Assembly: GCA_017408185.1 (NCBI GenBank)
Contig: JAFQVE010000423.1
Location: 1 to 16,913, forward strand
DNA from: Oscillospiraceae bacterium
Lineage (GTDB): Bacteria > Bacillota_A > Clostridia > Oscillospirales > JAAYXM01
DNA: 16,913 nt
Reading direction: 5' to 3'
This document shows positions 5,789 to 15,006 of the stretch, piece after piece; the stretch's first letter is position 1, and every line of letters begins with the position of its first letter. The notes below the pieces were generated by a model. The model did no database searches. It was not told where the DNA came from and worked only from the letters and a program-made list of their open reading frames with translations. Position numbers and translations under genes: made by a program.

Positions 5789-8700
5789 ATGAAAAACAAA
5801 ATGAACAGATTGTTTTCGCTTGTTCTTGTAATGGCTATGGTATTATCCATCGTGCCGGTTACATATGCTACTGAGGACAAAGTGTATGTTTATAGCTTCG
5901 GATATAAAGCTATGGGAAAGGATTCGGGTGCAAGCGGGGCCGTTTTTGAATATGGTTCCTTTGACGAAATAGTCGAAAATGTGTCTGCCCCGTGGCGGCT
6001 GGTGGGATTTCGGACAACGCCGAATACTGTGGTAAATGAAAGTGATATCATCCTTACTGCGGGAAAGGGTGATGCCACCTTCGACCATTTTACGGCAGTA
6101 TTTAAGATCAAGGTGGAAAAATCCGGCACATATATACCCACAATAAGCTATAACACTCTGCCGGAGGGGTATAAGGTTGCAATAATTCTTGCAAAGGAAT
6201 CTGCATCCGACCCTGATATGAGTGCTGTCAACAATGCTGCGGTCAAGCAATATATCAACGCACATACAAAGGATATCATCGGAAGATTTGATATGTGTGC
6301 TCCGGAAGAAAAAGCTATGTCAACCTCTTTTTCTGCCATGACTCTTGAAGTGGGAACATATAATCTTCTTATTGTGTCGGATGGTTTGAGTGAAAATTAT
6401 TCGGCTGCAAGCGGAAAGATTCGTGCAAAACTTTCCTCCTTTGAGCTTGACGGAACTTCTCTCCGCAGCTTCAATGCAACGGCAGAAAGCGGAGCTGAGC
6501 TTCCTTTAAGTGAGAAAACACAGATTATATCTTCGGTAACTCTTGAAAGCGGAAGAACATACGCAACCGATAGCGTTACATACAAAAGTCTTACCGAAGA
6601 AATTCTTTCGGTAAATGATTCGGGCGAGGTGCTTGGACTTGCACCGGGTGAGGGTGTTATCCGTGTGACATACACTCCCGATGGAACATTTTCGGATGTT
6701 GAAATATCAGTTCTGAAGACAGAAGCCAAATTTGTTTATGATTATAATTTCGGTTCAGACTATCTTTCCACAACCACAGACGGAAGACTCACCACTCTTG
6801 TAAAAAAACCCATGGAGTTTTCCGATGTAAATGAATCAAAAACCGATAAATGGAGAGCTGTGGGCATAAGTGCAGTGAACAGTGCGCAGATTAACGCAAC
6901 CTTTGCCGCATGGAATTCAAGAGAAGCAAATGCCGCCTTCAATAGATTTGATATGGTTTTTGAACTTGAAGTAAAGTCTGACGGAAAGTATACCCCCATA
7001 TTGAATTACATCGCCATCCCCAAGGGATATATTATGCAGGCTTATCTCATAAAGAAGACCGGAAATGAAGCCGATATGACAGGACTTTCAAACGAAGCGG
7101 CAATAAGGTCGCTTGTTTCTTCGAATCCGGATAGCCTTATCGGTGAAGTTGATTTGTTTGCAGAGACCGAAACCGTGAAGGCAACAGGATTTTTGCCCGT
7201 TTCATTAACCCGGGGCAATTATTATCTTATCTTTGTTTCAAACGGAAGAAATGAAGCTGTTGCGAAATATTCCGACGGCTACATCTATGCAAGAGTTGCA
7301 TCCTTTTCTCTTGATGCAAAAGATGCAACAGAAATAGAAATAAAAAGAGAAAGCCCCATAATGAATGTGGGTGCAAAAATGAAGCTTTCGGCATTTGTCA
7401 CATATGAAAGCGGTCATATTTGCGAGGTGCCGGACGGCATAAGCTACTCAAGCTCTGATGAAAGCGTTGCAACTGTTGATGCAAACGGAAACGTTGAGGC
7501 GAAAAAGGTCGGCAATTCCGTTGTTAAAGCGCAGATAGGAGAGGCGATAACGGAAACGGAAATCCGGGTTGTTGATGACTCCACCGTTTCGGAGCTTCAC
7601 GTTGATTTCCCCGAAGTAATCGGACTGAATGAAACTGTTGAAATCAATGTCCGTGCCATAAACTTTGCGGGCGGTGAGATTGAGAATCCTGAAATAACTT
7701 ACGAAAACTTGTCACAAGAGATAGTAAAGGTTGATTCTGACGGTGTTGTGCAAGGACTCAATACCGGAAAAGCAGAGTTAAAAATCAAGTGTGGAGATAT
7801 TGAGAAAAGTATATCTGCAATTGTTTGTCTTTATGATGCCTCCGACAAGGAGATACAGACCTTTAAGTACAAAATGGGCACGGAATATATGAATGACCCC
7901 ACAACCGTTGCCGCAAACAAATGGAATCTCAGTTTGTTTGATGAATATGAAGAGGTCAATCTCAGAAAGACAATGCCGTGGAAACACGTGGCAATGGGCA
8001 ACCTCAGCCACTATGACCTCCGCGGTGAGGAGTGGAGAAGAGTTCAGTCCGATGCGGGGCAGATTATACGTGCAGACGGAGAAAAGCTTCTCCGTCATTG
8101 GGTGGCATATAAAATTTACGTGCCGAAAGAAGGCTCATACAAGCTCTTTGTAAATCCCATAAAAAAGACATCAAGCCGTGGTGTGCGTTTCTTCTGGCTG
8201 GAGGATAAGGATGTGTCAACTTTGTCCGGGGCAAAATCACGAACGGTTATTGCATCGGATGAAGAGTTTGTTGGAAGTGTGAATTTCTACCACGAGACAA
8301 ATACATCTGAAGATACAGAGTTTGAGGATGAATATATAGGTGAGGTGCTGGCAGAAAAACCGGGAACTTATATAATAGTCCTGTCTGCCGAGGATGGAAT
8401 AACCGCTGAGGACATTGAGAGCAATACAAGCATCACATCATTCCACAGAGGCTTTACACTGGAGGAAATAGATGAGGGAAATATCGAAAGATATGTGTTC
8501 TCGGCTTCTTCACACGGCGAGGAGAATGGCTCGGACATAATTTTCGTTGATGCCTTTAAAAAATTTAACGAGGACTCTTCCGGATTATCGTCTCAATGGG
8601 CATATGCAGGCTCTGACAAAGTGCTTGGTGCAACTGCCGGTGAAAGTCATACAGAAATAAAGGTGCAGAGTGAATCAAATGCCTCAATTTCTTTCAAAGT

Positions 8701-11700
8701 GAATGTCACAAAGGAATCTGAGTATATGCCAAGCTTGAAGGCAATTTCAGACAGTCGGGGAGTGCGTGCAAAGCTTTTCTTAAGACGTAACGGTGAAAGC
8801 AATTCAATCCTTCTTGGTGCTATTGAGACATACGCCGAAGAAACCGGAGAAAAACACTTCCTTTTCGATTCCGTTTATTTAAAGAATGGGGAATATGTAT
8901 TTACCATCGAGACAGAAAAATCAGACGAGGAAGATGCGACTCTCAAAATCAGCGAGTTTCTTCTTGATGCATCAAGAATCGTGGACATAAACCCCCGTGC
9001 CGAGCAGACCGAAATAGGGCTTGGTGAGGAAACGAGGATTGTTGCAACGGTCACCCGTGCAAGCGGAATCACATACAACAGCATTGTTGGTCTTTCCTTT
9101 AAAAGTGTCGATTCGTCCATAGCTTACACAGATAATAACGGCAAAATAACCTCCGGCGGTGATGAGATAGGTGATGCGGAGTTTGTCGTAAGTTATGATG
9201 TTATTTCAAAACCTGTGAAGGTAACCGTATTTGACCGTGGGGGAATAAGTTCAGCAGATATAAGAAACGCAGAGCGTGTTTTCTATATCGGTGAAAACAC
9301 AGAGCTTTTTGCAGATGCAACGCTTAAAAGCGGCATAGAGCTTTCTGGCGCAACAACCGTATGGAGTTCCGGAAATACAGACGTAGCATATTTTGACGGA
9401 AATGTTCTTGTTCCGGTGAGTGTGGGCAACACAAATGTTATCGGTATAGTCTCATATTTCGGAAGCACTTATGAAATCTCTTTTGATATTGAAATCAGAA
9501 ATGATGAATATTATGCCGCAGAGTTTATTGATCTTCCGCCGTATGTGAATATAGGTGAGGGTAAAATTGAGATTTTTGCGGTAGCATCCACCGCAGTAAG
9601 AAGATATCTTGATCTTGAATCGGCAGAGATGACTTTTGAAAGCTCTGATGAAAGCGTTGCCGCATTTGAAGAAAATTATGAACTTTCACAAGTCCAAAAG
9701 GACGGAGAAGAAGTTTCTGCGGCACGTGTCGGTCTTGACCTTTTATCTTGCGGGGAAACGATATTGACTGCAAGAATAACCCTTGGAGAAATAACAAAAA
9801 CCGCAGAGATTACACTCATGGTTCAGGACGGAAAAGTGGGAAGAACCTACTGGACAGAAGAAATTGTTGCAGCTATGCGTCAGAACGCAGAAAAGGATTC
9901 TGAACTGAAAACACAAAGAAAAGATGCCATAGAAAAGGCGGATAAATATGTTGAGTTCGGATATGACAAACTGTGGAGAATGGTTACCGCAGAGGGACTT
10001 CCCAGGTCATCTTCAATCAAAATGTCTGATGATCCCAATCGTTCTGTTTGTCCGTATTGTCAGGAAGATCTGTATTCAAAGTATGCTCATTATCCGTGGC
10101 AGATGAACCCTATTACCAATGAGTGGAAAATACAATGTCCTGAGTGCAAACGTCATTTCCCGTCAAATGATTTCGGAAGTTTTTACGAGCTTGGAATAAA
10201 CGAATACGGAGTATTTGACAGAGAACTTGCGCATAAAAAGAATGCAGAGCTTGTTGCAAACGGAGAGCGCGGATATCTTGTGAATGAACTCTATCCGGAG
10301 ATAGGAAACGAGAATTGCCACGTGGAGCTTACAGGCTCCGAAACACCTGAAGGCTGGGCAGTTGATGACGGCTTCGGTTATGAAACGGGAAGAACCTACG
10401 GCAACAACATCAAGGAGAAGTATGTGTTTATTGCGTGCTATAATCACCTTGGACTCTGGGAATTCAACGGATCTTACGGAAAGTCAAACGGTTCGGCAAC
10501 AATTTCAGATGCACTTAATAACCTGTCTCTTGCATATCTTTATACAGGTGAGGCGAAATATGGCAGAACCGGAGCGATACTTCTTGACAGAGTCGCCGAT
10601 GTATATCCGGATTTTGACCAGAGCATCTGTTGCATGGGAATGGCAAATGCCGACGGAAGTGCAGACGGTTGCGGTAAGGTTGTAGGTGGAATCTGGGAAA
10701 CATACCTTGCTCCGCACCTTATCAAGGCATATGATGCGTTTTATCCCGCCTTTGAAGACAAAGAAGTTCTGAACTTCCTTGGTGAAAAATCCCGTGAGTA
10801 TATCATAGGAGATAAATCCACACCTGCCGCAATCCGCAAAAATTGCGAGGATGGTATTCTTCGTGGCGTGTTTGACGGCATTAAAGAAGGGGAAATTACA
10901 GGAAACTTCGGTATGAAGGAATCTGCTTTGGGAATGGCTGCAATCGTTCTTGATTCACACCCTGAGACAGATGAAATGATTGACTTTATATTCCGAAGTG
11001 GAAAGCTTGTCCACGATGAGTCCTGTACGGGCTGTGGAGTCAATGACAAGCTTATTTCGGAAGTGTCCCGTGACGGTCAGGGCGGAGAAGTAAGCGTTTC
11101 TTATAACGGTTTGTGGATAGAAGAACTTGCAAACCTGGCTGATACCCTTGCCCGATACGATGAGTATTCCGGCACAACCCTTTATGAAAATCCCAAATAT
11201 GTAAAGATGTTCACATCCTATGCACCACTTACTATGGTGCGAAAGGGCTTTTTACCATTGGGTGACGGCTCTTATGTAGGTCATTTTGCATCGTTCCCCT
11301 CAAAAGATATGCTTGCAAATGCATTTGCCGCCGTGAAGGATGAAGAAAGCAGGATTGTAATCGGTCAGCATTTGTATTGCATGAACGGAAATTCTGCAGA
11401 GGGTCTTATGTACAATGCGTATTCGCTCAATCGTGAATCTCTCGAGAAAGATATAGAAAAACTCATTGAAACTCACGGAGAATATAATTATGACGACAGC
11501 ACTCTCTATTCGGGATATGGCCTTGCAGCTCTGAGAAGCGGAAGCTTATATAAGAATGACAATTCATATTATGATGCAAATACCCAGCGCGACTTCTGGA
11601 TTTATTTCGGTGGTGCATTCGGTCATAAGCACGAAGATACACTTCACCTTGGTATTGATGCCTTCGGAATTGCTTTTGCATCGGATAACGGATATCCGGA

Positions 11701-13960
11701 AATGGCATCTACAGACCCCAACAGAAGTCAATGGCATAATGCAACTCTTTCTCATAATACGATAACAGTTGATGAGGAAACTCAGCTTTTAACCAATAAA
11801 AAGAGTCAGTTCCCACTCCATTTTGATGATACCGATGATATGGTCAGAGTGATGGATATTGATGCACCCGAGGTATATAAGCAAACGGATATGTATCGAA
11901 GAACCGTGGTTATGGTTGACTATGACGATGAGAACTCATACGGCGTTGACTTTTTCAGGGTAAAAGGCGGCGATGATCACCTCTACTCGTTCTATGCGAT
12001 GAGCAAGGAGGTAGCTGAATATTCCGACAATCTTGAATTTACAAAACAAACCGATGAGGACGGAAACTATGTGGGCAGCTATGCCGGCGCCGACGTTCCT
12101 TTCGGAAAAGACCCCGCAACCGTTATCGGACATATAAGAGAAAAGACAATGTATCCGCGCGGATATACGTGGCTTTTCAATGTTGACCGTGATGACAGCC
12201 CCGAAACCGGAGAGTTCTTTGTGGATTACAAAGTCCGTGACTTCAGAAAATTCCTTAATGCATCCCACGATTTCCACTTAAGAGTAACGATGCTCAATGA
12301 TTTTGAGCTTTCCGAAGTATCTTTTGCAGACGGATGCCCGCCGAGAAACCCGAGAAATATAAATGCAGGACTTGATTCGGTGAGATATATGCTTGCAAGA
12401 AGAAGCGGAAGAAATCTTGACTCTCTCTTCACAACAGTCTTTGAACCATATGACGAAAGCAGATATGTTACCGGTATGTCACAGGTGGATGTCAGGGTGG
12501 TTTCCGGAGAACAGAAGAAAGGCGATGTTGTAAAGGCTGTTAAAGTTGAATTTGAAAACGGGAGATGTGACTATATCGTATATTCATCAAGCAAGAATGT
12601 TACATACAATGTTGACGGATTGTTCGACTTCTCCGGTTTTGTGGGTGTATACAGTATCAATTCCGAAGGAGCGAATATATACAGCTACGTTCAGGACGGC
12701 ACGATTATCGGCACACAGACATATGCAAAATCTGAAATAACAGGGCGAATAAAGAACTTCACAAAAGAATTGTCCTTTGATAATGAAATTGAAATTGCAC
12801 TTGATTCGGACGCAACTGCAAATGATCTCACAGGCAGACTCATAATTGTGGAGAATGACAACGTGCAGAACGGCGCATATATGATTCAAAGTGCAGAAAT
12901 GAAGAATCCGAGACTTGCCGTTGTAAGCACCGGCGATATAACATTCATCCGTGATTATATTGATTCGGATAATGAAGCTCTGGGCTATGAGTATAATATA
13001 GCCAAGGGACAGAAAGTCTCAATTCCTATGAGTTATGCAGTCAATAACCGTCCGATTATTGACCCGATAGGAAATGTGACTGTTTCTTCCGGAAGCTCGG
13101 TGTCGGTAAAGATAAGTGCCCGTGGAGCTGCCGGAGAAGTTGTTACGCTGAAGGAGGGCAGACTTCCGAGAGGCGCTTCCTTTGATGCAGATGCGGGAGT
13201 GTTTACATGGAAGCCGTCTGCCGGACAGATTGGCGATAATCACGTTTCCATAAAGGCAGTTGACTCTATGGGAAGAGAGAATGCAGTTCAGTTTACCGTT
13301 ACGGTCTACGGTTCAACAACCGGTGGCGGTGGCGGAGAAACAACCGCAAAGCCTGATAATACGGATAAACCCGAAATCCCCGAAATCCCGGAGAGCTCTG
13401 ATGTTCCGGATGCAAATATCCGATTTGTTGACCTTGAAAACCACAATTGGGCGGCGGATGCAATAAATGCACTTGCGGAAGATGGGATTATCAAGGGAAC
13501 AAGTGTAAACACCTTCTCGCCCGGAAATAACATAACAAGGGCAGACTTTGCAATTCTTCTTGTCCGTGCATTTGGTCTTGAATCGGACAATGCGGAAAAT
13601 TTTGCGGATGTATCGGAATCCGACTATTTTGCAAAAGAACTTGCAATCGCACGCAATACAGGACTTGTCGGCGGAGTTGGCGATAATAAGTATGCACCGA
13701 GGGAGAACATCACCCGCCAGGATATGATGGTAATTGTATACCGTGCACTTAAATCAACGGATAAACTTGTAGGGGCGGATATCATCCGCCCGGAAAACGA
13801 GGATTTTGAAAGCGTTTCTGACTACGCAAAAGAAGCAATTTCAGCACTCATAAGTGCAGGTCTTGTAAATGGAAAAAACGGCAAAATTGCACCATATGAT
13901 TACACAACACGTGCTGAGGTGGCTGTTCTGCTGAAAAGAATTCTCGACTATATTAAGTAA
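5789..13960 (+). CDS. Giant SLH-anchored heparinase II/III-like polysaccharide lyase
   Basis: This is a 2723-residue exported protein with AGGAGG 8 nt before the ATG and a signal peptide of about 1-27 (VTYA-TED). It carries four diverged copies of the ~190-aa module shared with the 820-aa protein (about 31-222, 315-511, 690-893 and 898-1062). Ig-like domains lie between and after them (about 226-312, 514-598, 599-682, and three in 1063-1350). The lyase region spans about 1351-2420. It starts with two CPxC pairs (Cys1421/1424 and Cys1450/1453), a probable metal-binding knuckle. It continues with a helical part containing DGQGGEVSVSYNGLW (Glu1767, Tyr1772), then the heparinase beta-sandwich motif GHKHEDTLHLGID (His1946, His1948) and SHNTITVDE (His1989). 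An Ig-like domain (about 2421-2509), a Gly/Pro/Glu-rich linker and three SLH repeats (about 2545-2723, with ITRADF, ITRQDM, TTRAEV) end the protein. It should cleave a uronic-acid polysaccharide by beta-elimination at the cell wall. The substrate is unknown. Confidence 0.88.
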   Translation: MKNKMNRLFSLVLVMAMVLSIVPVTYATEDKVYVYSFGYKAMGKDSGASGAVFEYGSFDEIVENVSAPWRLVGFRTTPNTVVNESDIILTAGKGDATFDHFTAVFKIKVEKSGTYIPTISYNTLPEGYKVAIILAKESASDPDMSAVNNAAVKQYINAHTKDIIGRFDMCAPEEKAMSTSFSAMTLEVGTYNLLIVSDGLSENYSAASGKIRAKLSSFELDGTSLRSFNATAESGAELPLSEKTQIISSVTLESGRTYATDSVTYKSLTEEILSVNDSGEVLGLAPGEGVIRVTYTPDGTFSDVEISVLKTEAKFVYDYNFGSDYLSTTTDGRLTTLVKKPMEFSDVNESKTDKWRAVGISAVNSAQINATFAAWNSREANAAFNRFDMVFELEVKSDGKYTPILNYIAIPKGYIMQAYLIKKTGNEADMTGLSNEAAIRSLVSSNPDSLIGEVDLFAETETVKATGFLPVSLTRGNYYLIFVSNGRNEAVAKYSDGYIYARVASFSLDAKDATEIEIKRESPIMNVGAKMKLSAFVTYESGHICEVPDGISYSSSDESVATVDANGNVEAKKVGNSVVKAQIGEAITETEIRVVDDSTVSELHVDFPEVIGLNETVEINVRAINFAGGEIENPEITYENLSQEIVKVDSDGVVQGLNTGKAELKIKCGDIEKSISAIVCLYDASDKEIQTFKYKMGTEYMNDPTTVAANKWNLSLFDEYEEVNLRKTMPWKHVAMGNLSHYDLRGEEWRRVQSDAGQIIRADGEKLLRHWVAYKIYVPKEGSYKLFVNPIKKTSSRGVRFFWLEDKDVSTLSGAKSRTVIASDEEFVGSVNFYHETNTSEDTEFEDEYIGEVLAEKPGTYIIVLSAEDGITAEDIESNTSITSFHRGFTLEEIDEGNIERYVFSASSHGEENGSDIIFVDAFKKFNEDSSGLSSQWAYAGSDKVLGATAGESHTEIKVQSESNASISFKVNVTKESEYMPSLKAISDSRGVRAKLFLRRNGESNSILLGAIETYAEETGEKHFLFDSVYLKNGEYVFTIETEKSDEEDATLKISEFLLDASRIVDINPRAEQTEIGLGEETRIVATVTRASGITYNSIVGLSFKSVDSSIAYTDNNGKITSGGDEIGDAEFVVSYDVISKPVKVTVFDRGGISSADIRNAERVFYIGENTELFADATLKSGIELSGATTVWSSGNTDVAYFDGNVLVPVSVGNTNVIGIVSYFGSTYEISFDIEIRNDEYYAAEFIDLPPYVNIGEGKIEIFAVASTAVRRYLDLESAEMTFESSDESVAAFEENYELSQVQKDGEEVSAARVGLDLLSCGETILTARITLGEITKTAEITLMVQDGKVGRTYWTEEIVAAMRQNAEKDSELKTQRKDAIEKADKYVEFGYDKLWRMVTAEGLPRSSSIKMSDDPNRSVCPYCQEDLYSKYAHYPWQMNPITNEWKIQCPECKRHFPSNDFGSFYELGINEYGVFDRELAHKKNAELVANGERGYLVNELYPEIGNENCHVELTGSETPEGWAVDDGFGYETGRTYGNNIKEKYVFIACYNHLGLWEFNGSYGKSNGSATISDALNNLSLAYLYTGEAKYGRTGAILLDRVADVYPDFDQSICCMGMANADGSADGCGKVVGGIWETYLAPHLIKAYDAFYPAFEDKEVLNFLGEKSREYIIGDKSTPAAIRKNCEDGILRGVFDGIKEGEITGNFGMKESALGMAAIVLDSHPETDEMIDFIFRSGKLVHDESCTGCGVNDKLISEVSRDGQGGEVSVSYNGLWIEELANLADTLARYDEYSGTTLYENPKYVKMFTSYAPLTMVRKGFLPLGDGSYVGHFASFPSKDMLANAFAAVKDEESRIVIGQHLYCMNGNSAEGLMYNAYSLNRESLEKDIEKLIETHGEYNYDDSTLYSGYGLAALRSGSLYKNDNSYYDANTQRDFWIYFGGAFGHKHEDTLHLGIDAFGIAFASDNGYPEMASTDPNRSQWHNATLSHNTITVDEETQLLTNKKSQFPLHFDDTDDMVRVMDIDAPEVYKQTDMYRRTVVMVDYDDENSYGVDFFRVKGGDDHLYSFYAMSKEVAEYSDNLEFTKQTDEDGNYVGSYAGADVPFGKDPATVIGHIREKTMYPRGYTWLFNVDRDDSPETGEFFVDYKVRDFRKFLNASHDFHLRVTMLNDFELSEVSFADGCPPRNPRNINAGLDSVRYMLARRSGRNLDSLFTTVFEPYDESRYVTGMSQVDVRVVSGEQKKGDVVKAVKVEFENGRCDYIVYSSSKNVTYNVDGLFDFSGFVGVYSINSEGANIYSYVQDGTIIGTQTYAKSEITGRIKNFTKELSFDNEIEIALDSDATANDLTGRLIIVENDNVQNGAYMIQSAEMKNPRLAVVSTGDITFIRDYIDSDNEALGYEYNIAKGQKVSIPMSYAVNNRPIIDPIGNVTVSSGSSVSVKISARGAAGEVVTLKEGRLPRGASFDADAGVFTWKPSAGQIGDNHVSIKAVDSMGRENAVQFTVTVYGSTTGGGGGETTAKPDNTDKPEIPEIPESSDVPDANIRFVDLENHNWAADAINALAEDGIIKGTSVNTFSPGNNITRADFAILLVRAFGLESDNAENFADVSESDYFAKELAIARNTGLVGGVGDNKYAPRENITRQDMMVIVYRALKSTDKLVGADIIRPENEDFESVSDYAKEAISALISAGLVNGKNGKIAPYDYTTRAEVAVLLKRILDYIK

Positions 13961-13969
13961 CGGACATAT

Positions 13970-14010
13970 GAATAAAAGAGGTTGCTCCCGGGTGGCAACC
14001 TCTTTTATTC
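13970..14010. terminator. Perfect 16-bp terminator hairpin after the lyase gene
   Basis: GAATAAAAGAGGTTGC (13970-13985) pairs perfectly with GCAACCTCTTTTATTC (13995-14010) around a 9-nt loop. The stem ends carry A- and T-rich tracts, so it may work in both directions. The next gene starts only 21 bp later. Its transcription must therefore come from read-through or from a promoter inside the end of the lyase gene. I see no clear one. Confidence 0.85.
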
Positions 14011-14031
14011 GACCGGAGTGAGGAATGAAAA

Positions 14032-15000
14032 ATGATTAAAGTTGGACTTATCGGATGCGGAAAAATAAGTGAGAGGCATATAAGTGCCTTTTCAAAAATC
14101 CGGGAGGCAAAAATTACTGCAGTATGTGATATTTCTCCCGAAAGGACTGCTCATGCGGCAGAGCTTACGGGGGCAGAAACCTATTCGGATTACATCAATA
14201 TGCTTGATGCTGCAGATATTGACCTTGCGGTGGTAAATCTCCCGCACAGTATGCACAATCCGTGTGTATGTGCGTGTGCCGAAAGAAATATTGATGTCTT
14301 TCTCGAAAAGCCTATGGGCATTTCCGAAAAGGACTGCAACGAAATAATTGCGGCTTGCGAAAAAACGGGTATTATGTTGTGGGTAGGTCACGGACAGAGT
14401 TTTGAACCTGTGAATATAAAAGCCAAAGAAATTGTGGAATCGGGAAAACTGGGAGAACTTGTATCCGTTATGGAAACGAGAAATACCGTCTATTTCAGAA
14501 AAGACAGACCTCGCTGGTTTCTTGATAAAAACATAAGTGGCGGAGGAATTATGGTCAATCTCGGAGCACACACTCTTGACCGCATCAAGTTCTTCGCCGG
14601 CGGAGAGATACAATATGCTTTCGGCGGAATCCATATCCCGGAGGGGATGACGGTGGAGAACAACGTGCAGGCTTTTGTGCGGACAACCACAGGGGTTAAC
14701 GCAGTTATCAATCTTGTGGGACATACTGCCGCATATCAGTACATAACGGTTTTATATCTGACCTGTGGCGAAATACGGATATATGACGATGATACCATAG
14801 AGGTTATTGACCGGAACGAAGACCGTGAAAGAATCGATTGCGGCTGCGGATTGTCGGAGATGGATTTGCAGATGAAATGTCTTGTTGAGACCAAACTCAC
14901 AGGAAATAAACCGAGAATCAGCGGAGACTACGGCAAAGATATAATCCGTGCCATAGAGAGCATATATAACACGGAATCCACAGTTTCTTCCATTGGGTGA
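14032..15000 (+). CDS. Gfo/Idh/MocA-family NAD(P)-dependent oxidoreductase
   Basis: This is a 322-residue cytoplasmic dehydrogenase. The N-terminal Rossmann fold shows G5-L-I-G8-C-G10 at the first beta-alpha turn and the family's EKP motif at residues 92-94. The C-terminal half has GGGIMVNLGAHTLD, with His180 and Asp183 in the position usually used for substrate binding and catalysis. Length is typical. The family oxidises or reduces hydroxyl groups of sugars, inositols and sugar acids, or cleaves glycosides through a redox step. Here it probably processes a monomer released by the surface lyase (inference). A GAGG sits 8 nt before the ATG. The permease gene follows after 6 bp, so the two form an operon. 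Confidence 0.9.
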   Translation: MIKVGLIGCGKISERHISAFSKIREAKITAVCDISPERTAHAAELTGAETYSDYINMLDAADIDLAVVNLPHSMHNPCVCACAERNIDVFLEKPMGISEKDCNEIIAACEKTGIMLWVGHGQSFEPVNIKAKEIVESGKLGELVSVMETRNTVYFRKDRPRWFLDKNISGGGIMVNLGAHTLDRIKFFAGGEIQYAFGGIHIPEGMTVENNVQAFVRTTTGVNAVINLVGHTAAYQYITVLYLTCGEIRIYDDDTIEVIDRNEDRERIDCGCGLSEMDLQMKCLVETKLTGNKPRISGDYGKDIIRAIESIYNTESTVSSIG

Positions 15001-15006
15001 TTATAT

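Noticed and set aside
14092..14724. 210-aa minus-strand ORF inside the dehydrogenase gene
   Set aside because: It is a shadow frame with no ribosome site. The plus-strand protein has clear family motifs across the same span.
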